NCBI GenBank assembly: GCA_029884275.1
Contig: JAOUIC010000068.1
Span: 1-7,689, forward strand
Reading direction: 5' to 3'
Length of the DNA: 7,689 nt
From: Gemmatimonadota bacterium
GTDB taxonomy: Bacteria; Gemmatimonadota; Gemmatimonadetes; Gemmatimonadales; GWC2-71-9
The notes beneath the pieces are model-generated. The model did not search any database. It was given only the letters and a program-made list of their open reading frames with translations, and was not told where the DNA came from. This document shows positions 1 to 4,320 of this stretch, piece by piece (position 1 is the first letter of the stretch; each line of letters starts with the position of its first letter). Both the position numbers and the translations under genes were made by a program.

Positions 1-109
1 CGCTGATGGTCGGCTGGGTGAGGCGGAGCTTCCGGGTGGCCCGGGTGATGCTGCCCTCCCGGGCCACGGTCCAGAAGTACAGCAGGTGGTGGTAGTTGAG
101 CCAGGCCAT
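1..109 (-). CDS. LysR-family transcriptional regulator, NhaR-like (partial, 5' end only)
   Basis: Only the first 36 codons are in the window; the gene runs off the left edge. Reading the minus strand from the ATG at 109-107 gives a protein beginning MAWLNYHHLLYFWTVARE, followed by GSITRATRKLRLTQPTIS. This is the N-terminal winged helix-turn-helix of LysR regulators. The N-Y-H-H-L-x-Y-F-W opening is the version typical of NhaR-type members rather than generic LysR proteins. Known NhaR proteins activate Na+/H+ antiporter and other envelope genes; the effector here is unknown. The gene is divergent from the cytochrome/beta-barrel gene at 216, which by the usual LysR arrangement is its likely target (inference). 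No Shine-Dalgarno precedes the ATG. A TAnnnT element lies 6 nt upstream, so the mRNA may be leaderless. The family call is firm; the NhaR subtype is likely. Confidence 0.82.
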   Translation of the reverse strand, partial: MAWLNYHHLLYFWTVAREGSITRATRKLRLTQPTIS

Positions 110-215
110 GACTCAAACCTAGGGGGGCGAAGCTGCGGGGCAATCTCAGGCTTGCTTCACGACCGGTTCATGGCCGCTGGCTATTCTGGCGAAGGATGCT
201 TTCCCAGGAGACTGC
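110..215. promoter_or_regulatory. Divergent intergenic region between NhaR-like regulator and cytochrome gene
   Basis: These 106 nt separate two outward-facing start codons and must hold both promoters and probably the LysR-type binding site. On the minus strand, TAGGTT (121-116) lies 6 nt before the regulator ATG and could be a -10 box for a leaderless transcript. On the plus strand, TATTCT (182-187) is a plausible -10 for the cytochrome gene, but no good -35 is found at normal spacing, which would fit an activator-dependent promoter. The Shine-Dalgarno AGGAG (206-210) sits 5 nt before the cytochrome ATG and fixes that start. I did not find a convincing LysR operator palindrome by eye. Confidence 0.45.
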
Positions 216-1403
216 ATGCTTCCCACTCGTGCGCTTGCGCTGGCCATGGTGCTCGGATTGAGCGGCTCATCCGCGACGCCGGCGGGGGCCATTCCCGCCT
301 TCGCCCGCCGCTACAAGGTGAGCTGTCAGCTGTGCCACAACCCCATCCCCAAGCTGACTGACTTCGGTTATCAGTTTGCCGCCAATGGATACCGCATGGC
401 GGCGGCGGAGGAGCCCCACGACAGCATCGCCACCGGCGATGAGTTGCTGACCCTGCTCAAGGAAGTGCCGCTTGCCATCCGGCTCGACATGTACGCCCAG
501 CTTTATGCCGACGGGAACGCGGCGGTCGACTTCCAGACGCCCTACGGCCTCAAACTCCTGTCGGGCGGGCCGGTGACGAAGAAGATCTCCTACTACTTCT
601 ACACCTTCCTCGTGGAACGGGGCGACATCGGCGGGGTGGAGGACGCGTTCATCCATGTGAACGACATCGCCGGGGCGCCGGTGGACCTCATGGCCGGCCA
701 GTTCCAGGTGTCCGACCCCCTGTTCAAGCGCGAACTGCGGCTGGAGTTCGAGGACTACGCCGTGTACCGCGCCCGCGTGGGGCTCGTGCCGGCCAACCTG
801 ACGTATGAGCGCGGCATCATGGCGACGGCGGACCTCGCCGGTTTCACCCTCACCGGGCAGGTCCTCAACGGCAACGGGGTCGAGCCGGCCCAGCCGAACC
901 ACCACTTCGACGTCGACGCGAGCAAGAACGTCTTCGGCCACATCACGCGTGATATCGTGTCCGCCCTTCGACTCGGTGTCTTCGGGTACTATGGTCGGTC
1001 GCATGGCAACGACCTCACCGACGAGACTCGGATGGTCGGGGTGGACGGGACCCTGAGCCTCGGCATCGTCGAGGTCAACGGCCAGTACATCCACCGCCGC
1101 GATGACCAGCCGACCTACACCCCTGGCGAGCCGGAAGTGACCCTGAACGGCGGTTTCGGCGAGGTGATCGTCCGCCCCGCGGGCAGCCGCTTCTTCGGGT
1201 ACGGGCTCTACAACCTCGTCAGCGCCGACCAGCCGCTGGTCGACGTGGGTGAGGGCGGCCCCCCCAACGTTTCGCGTTACGAGACGGTCGCGGGGGGAGT
1301 GGGCTACCTGGCGTCCAGGAACGTGAAGCTCAACACCGAGGTTCAGTACGACCTCGAACAGGAGTCGGCGCGATTCACCCTCGGTCTGGTGCTGGCGTAC
1401 TGA
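216..1403 (+). CDS. Exported monoheme cytochrome c fused to a predicted outer-membrane beta-barrel (Cyc2-like porin-cytochrome)
   Basis: This 395-aa protein has a Sec signal peptide (about residues 1-25, cleavage predicted after AGA). The mature N-terminus is IPAFARRYKVS, then a single heme c site CQLCH (37-41), then NPIPKLTDFG and a conserved-looking aromatic segment ending near M61. There is no second CxxCH. The rest, about 80-395, alternates short hydrophobic/aromatic stretches with polar turns (YYFYTFLVERG, FFGYGLYNLVS) and ends in LGLVLAY. A terminal aromatic after alternating hydrophobics is typical of outer-membrane barrels. The PAFAR-x5-CxxCH-x3-P-x-L-x2-FG arrangement followed by a porin resembles Cyc2, the fused cytochrome-porin implicated in extracellular Fe(II) oxidation. 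At 395 aa it is on the short side, and substrate cannot be assigned. AGGAG at 206-210 supports the start. It is monocistronic: convergent with the rhodanese gene 9 nt away and divergent from a LysR-type regulator. An uncharacterised barrel-anchored cytochrome outside the Cyc2 clade is the main alternative. Confidence 0.75.
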   Translation: MLPTRALALAMVLGLSGSSATPAGAIPAFARRYKVSCQLCHNPIPKLTDFGYQFAANGYRMAAAEEPHDSIATGDELLTLLKEVPLAIRLDMYAQLYADGNAAVDFQTPYGLKLLSGGPVTKKISYYFYTFLVERGDIGGVEDAFIHVNDIAGAPVDLMAGQFQVSDPLFKRELRLEFEDYAVYRARVGLVPANLTYERGIMATADLAGFTLTGQVLNGNGVEPAQPNHHFDVDASKNVFGHITRDIVSALRLGVFGYYGRSHGNDLTDETRMVGVDGTLSLGIVEVNGQYIHRRDDQPTYTPGEPEVTLNGGFGEVIVRPAGSRFFGYGLYNLVSADQPLVDVGEGGPPNVSRYETVAGGVGYLASRNVKLNTEVQYDLEQESARFTLGLVLAY

Positions 1404-1412
1404 GCGGCGCTC

Positions 1413-2321
1413 CTACCGGGGTGGACCCTCGACCGGGAGCGAGGGGTCGGCGCTCCACTCGGGATAGGACGCGTCGTACAGTCGCGGCGAATAGCCGAGA
1501 TACCGTGCCACAAAGTAGAGCCAGCTCGCCTGCGTGCCGGTGCGGCAGTAGATCACCACCTGCCGCGCCGGCGTGAGCCCGGCCCGGCCGAGGATTTCCT
1601 GCAGCTCCGGCCGGGTGAGCAGGGTCGATGGGTCCTGTCTGGAGAATGACTCCCGCCAGGGGAAGTTCATGGCGCCGGGAATGTGACCAGGCCGTTCGAT
1701 GGCCTCGCCGGGCACTTCCCCGTGGTATTCCGCCGTGGGCCGTGCATCCAGGATCACGGTCATCGAGTCGTCGAGATGCTGGCGCACCCATCCGGCGTCG
1801 GCCATGGTGCCGGGCTGCATGTCAGGCTGGATCCTACCCCGAGGGGCCGGCGTCGTGTCGGTCGTGACCTGTCGGCCCTCCGCCTTCCACTTCGAGAAAC
1901 CTCCATCGAGAATGGCGGCGTGCCTCCCGAGCCCGAGGTAATCGAGAGTGAAGAAGAGTCGACCCGCCGCCAGCGGGTCGCCATAGATGATGATCCGTCG
2001 TCCATTGGAGACCCCGGCTGCCTCCAGCACCGAGTCCAGGACCGCGATCGACGGAAGCTCTGCGCTCAGGTGGCCCCGCGTCGTGGTGATCGCGGACAGC
2101 AGCAACGGTTGTGCCCCCGGAATGTGTCCCGTGGCCCAGAGCTCGGCGGTGCGCTCGATCTGGATGATCGTGATGGACGTGTCAGCCAGCCTGGACGCCA
2201 GCGATTCGGTGGAGATCAGGACCGAGTCATCTGTGGGGTGAGCGTGCTGGGCCGCCGCCAACGCGGGCTGAAGAGCCGCCAGCAGGAGGGAGAGTGCGCT
2301 CAGGATGCGGCGGGGCGGCAT
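1413..2321 (-). CDS. Exported tandem-rhodanese sulfurtransferase
   Basis: This 302-aa protein has a signal peptide (about 1-25; RR then a Leu/Ala core ending LAAAQ) and two rhodanese domains. Such enzymes transfer sulfane sulfur from thiosulfate or 3-mercaptopyruvate to cyanide or thiol acceptors; this one would act in the periplasm. The N-terminal domain (about 35-150) keeps the fold landmarks GHIPGA (65-70) and LDGGFSKWK (138-146). At the catalytic position it reads YGDP (113-116), so it lacks the Cys and is probably structural. The C-terminal domain (about 170-295) has LDARPTAEY (191-199), GHIPGAMNFPW (212-222) and the active loop CRTGTQ with C259. That loop matches neither the mercaptopyruvate type (CGSGVT) nor the classical thiosulfate type (CRKGVT) exactly, so donor preference is open. 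GGAG lies 7 nt upstream of the ATG. The gene is divergent from thioredoxin-2 and convergent with the cytochrome gene. Confidence 0.88.
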   Translation of the reverse strand: MPPRRILSALSLLLAALQPALAAAQHAHPTDDSVLISTESLASRLADTSITIIQIERTAELWATGHIPGAQPLLLSAITTTRGHLSAELPSIAVLDSVLEAAGVSNGRRIIIYGDPLAAGRLFFTLDYLGLGRHAAILDGGFSKWKAEGRQVTTDTTPAPRGRIQPDMQPGTMADAGWVRQHLDDSMTVILDARPTAEYHGEVPGEAIERPGHIPGAMNFPWRESFSRQDPSTLLTRPELQEILGRAGLTPARQVVIYCRTGTQASWLYFVARYLGYSPRLYDASYPEWSADPSLPVEGPPR

Positions 2322-2412
2322 GGATGGGCTCCGGGGCGTGCGCGATCGGGCTCGGGTTGACGGGCAAGTATATTACTATATGGTCATACATAAGTCTAGC
2401 GGAGGTGATCCT
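2322..2412. promoter_or_regulatory. AT-rich divergent promoter region, rhodanese / thioredoxin
   Basis: An AT-rich island (about 2366-2395) stands out in otherwise GC-rich DNA between divergent genes. On the plus strand, TTGACG (2357-2362), a 16-nt spacer and TATGGT (2379-2384) make a sigma70-type promoter. It gives a transcript start near 2391 and a leader of about 22 nt that contains the thioredoxin ribosome site. On the minus strand, TATACT (2372-2367) is a good -10 for the rhodanese, with a start near 2360, though its -35 is weak. The minus -10 falls inside the plus -35/-10 spacer, so the two promoters overlap. A small palindrome, TATG-GT-CATA (2379-2388), covers the plus -10 and could be an operator. 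All assignments are by eye. Confidence 0.55.
2401..2409 (+). promoter_or_regulatory. Strong Shine-Dalgarno that fixes the thioredoxin GTG start
   Basis: GGAGGTGAT is a near-complete match to the anti-Shine-Dalgarno end of 16S rRNA. It is placed 7 nt (counting from GGAGG) before GTG at 2413-2415. This argues against the longer reading frame starting at 2305: that frame's first 36 codons run through the promoter island, overlap the divergent rhodanese start and have no family resemblance. Confidence 0.85.
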
Positions 2413-2862
2413 GTGTCGGTCACGCCAACGACGGCGCTCCCTGTGACGGTGCGCTGTCCCTTCTGCCTCACGATGAACCGGGTCGACCTTTCGCGTGTCG
2501 ACCAGGGACCACGTTGCGGGGAATGTAAACGGCCGATCCTGCTCGACCGGCCCCTGCAGGCCGGTGCCGACGACCTGGAGGAAACCATTCGGTCGGCGTC
2601 CGTCCCAGTCCTGGTGGACTTCTACGCCGACTGGTGCGGGCCCTGCCGGGCGATGGCGCCGCTGCTCGACGCCTTCGCCGGCGCGCATGCGGGAAGGGTG
2701 CTGGTGCTGAAGCTGGATACCGATCGCCACCCGGCTGCCGCGGCGCGCTACGCCATCCGTGGGATCCCCACCCTGATCGCCTTCGAGCACGGGCGCGAGG
2801 CGCGTCGTCACGTCGGAATGGCCGACGCCGCAGCGCTCAAGACGCTCGCCGGCATCGGGTGA
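2413..2862 (+). CDS. trxC: Thioredoxin 2 (zinc-ribbon thioredoxin)
   Basis: This 149-aa cytoplasmic disulfide reductase starts at a GTG. Residues 14-42 form a zinc ribbon with two CxxC pairs (C15/C18 and C35/C38), the mark of thioredoxin-2 rather than thioredoxin-1. A canonical thioredoxin domain follows (about 50-149), with VLVDFYADWCGPCR at 66-79. The redox cysteines are C75 and C78 in WCGPC, and the cis-proline is in GIPT (P119). The length fits TrxC (about 140 aa). In E. coli TrxC the four extra cysteines bind zinc and the gene is induced by oxidative stress; zinc binding here is inferred from the motif. It is transcribed divergently from an exported rhodanese, suggesting shared thiol/sulfur control, and it converges on the Hsp15 gene with a 9-nt gap. 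All key residues are intact. Confidence 0.92.
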   Translation: MSVTPTTALPVTVRCPFCLTMNRVDLSRVDQGPRCGECKRPILLDRPLQAGADDLEETIRSASVPVLVDFYADWCGPCRAMAPLLDAFAGAHAGRVLVLKLDTDRHPAAAARYAIRGIPTLIAFEHGREARRHVGMADAAALKTLAGIG

Positions 2863-2871
2863 AGTCTCCCT

Positions 2872-3282
2872 TCAGTCCAATCCGCCTCCGCGCCGCAGCT
2901 GGTCGAGCTTCCGCCGGTCGCGCTTGGTGGGGCGCCCCCCTTCCGGGCTGCCGGTGAGGTCATTCGCGGCCCGCAGCTGCAACCGGATGCGTTCCCGCGC
3001 CTCCACGCTCGTCGCGGATTCCTGATAGAGCAGGGCGGCGGCGCTCGCCGGCCCTCGGCGCGCGGACAGTCCCCGCACGACGATGGCATGGCTGTATGGA
3101 GGGAGCCTCACCTCCAGGCGATCACCCACGCGCACCAGGCGCGAGCGCTTGGCCCGCTCATCGTTCACCCGGACCCGGCCCCCGTCGACGGCCAGCGCGG
3201 CGAGCGACCGGGTCTTGAAGAATCGCGCGGCCCACAGCCACCTGTCGAGCCGCACCCCGCCCTGGTCTTCCTCCTCTTTCAT
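2872..3282 (-). CDS. hslR: Hsp15-like S4-domain RNA-binding protein
   Basis: This 136-aa basic protein has an S4 RNA-binding domain at about 10-72: VRLDRWLWAARFFKTRS (10-26), then a V-D-G-G-R-V-R-V-N segment (32-40). Its basic tail contains RPTKRDRRKLDQL. It matches the plan of E. coli Hsp15 along its length, including the KE-rich N-terminus, the RPDKKERR-like tail and an alanine/leucine-rich ALLYQES block. Hsp15 binds stalled 50S subunits that still carry nascent-chain tRNA and helps recycle them after heat shock. The ATG at 3282 is chosen because its product aligns with the E. coli N-terminus. An in-frame ATG at 3339 would add 19 residues and overlap the upstream gene by 49 nt. Neither start has a clear Shine-Dalgarno. 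The chosen one begins 8 nt after the stop of the upstream fusion gene, so translation is probably coupled. Confidence 0.87.
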   Translation of the reverse strand: MKEEEDQGGVRLDRWLWAARFFKTRSLAALAVDGGRVRVNDERAKRSRLVRVGDRLEVRLPPYSHAIVVRGLSARRGPASAAALLYQESATSVEARERIRLQLRAANDLTGSPEGGRPTKRDRRKLDQLRRGGGLD

Positions 3283-3290
3283 GGGGGCCG

Positions 3291-4268
3291 TCAGATCCGC
3301 GCCGAGGCGGCGGGGAGACCGAGCGCGCCGTTCAGCCATCGAACCATGGGCGCGAGCCGCTCGAAGTCGCCCGCGAGCAGGGTGACAAGCCGGGGAGCGG
3401 CCAGGTCCCGTTCCGTGAGCGTCCGGCCGGCCGTGAACGAGCGGTACCGGAGCCAGCCGGCCGCCGGGTCATCGGCCGCGAACCCGCGCGGCACCCGCGT
3501 GAGCACGGCCTCGGAGTCGAGAGCGCCGAACCGCCGCTTGAATCCGGGGGCGAGCACGATCCTCTCGAACTTCCGGACGTCCTCGCACAACCGCTGCCGG
3601 ATGAGCGCCAGGGAGGGCGACGGCGGCATCCAGAGGCCTGCCCCAAGCAGGCACTCGCCGGGGGCGATCTGGAAGTAGAATCCTGCCCCGCCGTGGGCCT
3701 CCCGCCCCACCCCCTTGCCGGCATCGCGGTGGAAGAACCAGCAGGCCGCATTGGTCTTGTAGGGGGACTTGTCCTTCGAGAAGCGCACATCGCGGTGGAT
3801 GCGGAAGACCGACCTTGCCGGATCGCCGACGATCTCGGGGGCGAAGCTGGCGAGTCGCACATCCACGTCCTCGACCAGCGCCCGGAGCGGTCCGCGGATT
3901 TCGTCTTCGTACCACGCCCGGTTGGCCTCGAACCATTCCCGCCGGTTGTTGCGACAGAGCGACCGGAGGAATCGGAACGCGGCTGGCCGGAACCCCTGGA
4001 ACCCCGGGGTGGTCTTCGAACGGGCACCTCGCATGACGAGGGCCTCCTTCCCGGCCCGGTCCAGCTGCTTGATCTGCCATTCGCGCCTCAGCGCGGCGGG
4101 CCGGTTTCGTGCCGTCTCGGCGTACACCGCGCTCACCGGAAGCCGGTTCCGCGTGTACCGGGCCCCGCGACCCGCATTGTGCGCATCCAGCCTTCGGTCC
4201 AGGTCGGGCGTGATCCCGGTATAGAGGGTGCCGTCGGCGCAGCGCAGGATGTAGACCGTCCAATCCAT
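3291..4268 (-). CDS. GIY-YIG nuclease-like domain fused to a DUF2461 domain
   Basis: This 325-aa single frame holds two domains usually encoded separately. Residues 1-78 are a complete small GIY-YIG domain of the YhbQ/UPF0213 type. It has VYIL (5-8), YTGIT (16-20), catalytic arginine in DLDRRL (22-27), HNAG (30-33), KYT-like RYTR (37-40) and the metal-ligand Glu in LRREWQIK (E63). Residues about 88-315 are a DUF2461 domain (TIGR02453 type): GFRPAAFRFLRSL, NNRREWFEANRAWYE (107-121) and IHRDVRFSKDKSPYKTN (157-173). The GIY-YIG fold cuts nucleic acid, but the role of these small stand-alone members is poorly defined. DUF2461 has no established function. There is no linker beyond about 10 residues: the second domain begins at an in-frame Met (M79). 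The start has no Shine-Dalgarno. The gene is the first of a two-gene unit with hslR and is divergent from the PilS-like kinase gene. Confidence 0.88.
   Translation of the reverse strand: MDWTVYILRCADGTLYTGITPDLDRRLDAHNAGRGARYTRNRLPVSAVYAETARNRPAALRREWQIKQLDRAGKEALVMRGARSKTTPGFQGFRPAAFRFLRSLCRNNRREWFEANRAWYEDEIRGPLRALVEDVDVRLASFAPEIVGDPARSVFRIHRDVRFSKDKSPYKTNAACWFFHRDAGKGVGREAHGGAGFYFQIAPGECLLGAGLWMPPSPSLALIRQRLCEDVRKFERIVLAPGFKRRFGALDSEAVLTRVPRGFAADDPAAGWLRYRSFTAGRTLTERDLAAPRLVTLLAGDFERLAPMVRWLNGALGLPAASARI
4032..4049 (-). promoter_or_regulatory. Internal Shine-Dalgarno and ATG at the GIY-YIG/DUF2461 junction
   Basis: On the minus strand, AAGGAGG (4049-4043) lies 8 nt before an in-frame ATG (4034-4032) that encodes M79 of the fusion protein. 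Initiation here would make a 247-aa DUF2461 protein ending at 3291, a normal length for the family. The same bases encode the Lys-Glu-Ala tail of the GIY-YIG domain, so the match could be a coding coincidence. It is nonetheless a stronger ribosome site than that of the annotated start, which has none. Confidence 0.5.
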
Positions 4269-4272
4269 GCGA

Positions 4273-4308
4273 AAAGGTAGCAGTGCGCGCGCCGCACTTG
4301 CTACCTTT
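4273..4308. repeat. Long inverted repeat between divergent start codons, possible back-to-back promoters
   Basis: The arms AAAGGTAGCA (4273-4282) and TGCTACCTTT (4299-4308) are perfectly complementary. They continue as GTGC/GCAC (4283-4286 and 4294-4297) with one bulged T (4298) and a 7-nt centre. Nearly the whole 52-nt space between the divergent fusion gene (ATG at 4268) and pilS (ATG at 4321) is this palindrome. Read outward, each arm gives TGCTACCTTT just before a start codon that lacks a Shine-Dalgarno: TACCTT ends 5 nt before the minus-strand ATG and 13 nt before the plus-strand ATG. It may be paired TG-extended -10 elements, an operator, or a bidirectional hairpin. Confidence 0.6.
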
Positions 4309-4320
4309 CACCATCTCACG

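Noticed and set aside
86..361. Plus-strand open frame of 91 codons spanning the regulator/cytochrome intergenic region
   Set aside because: It overlaps both the LysR start and the cytochrome signal peptide in another frame and encodes no recognisable protein.
267..1094. Minus-strand open frame of 275 codons opposite the cytochrome gene
   Set aside because: No domain, signal or ribosome site; the opposite strand has a signal peptide, CxxCH site and Shine-Dalgarno.
2305..2412. Upstream extension of the thioredoxin frame
   Set aside because: It crosses the promoter island and the divergent rhodanese start, and is not family-like. GGAGGTGAT positions initiation at GTG 2413.
3283..3339. Earlier ATG for Hsp15
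   Set aside because: It adds 19 residues not present in E. coli Hsp15, overlaps the upstream coding region and has no ribosome site. It cannot be fully excluded.
4267..4320. Earlier ATG for the PilS-like kinase
   Set aside because: It overlaps the divergent gene's start codon, and the extra 18 residues are translated from the palindrome. ATG 4321 is the first sensible start outside it.
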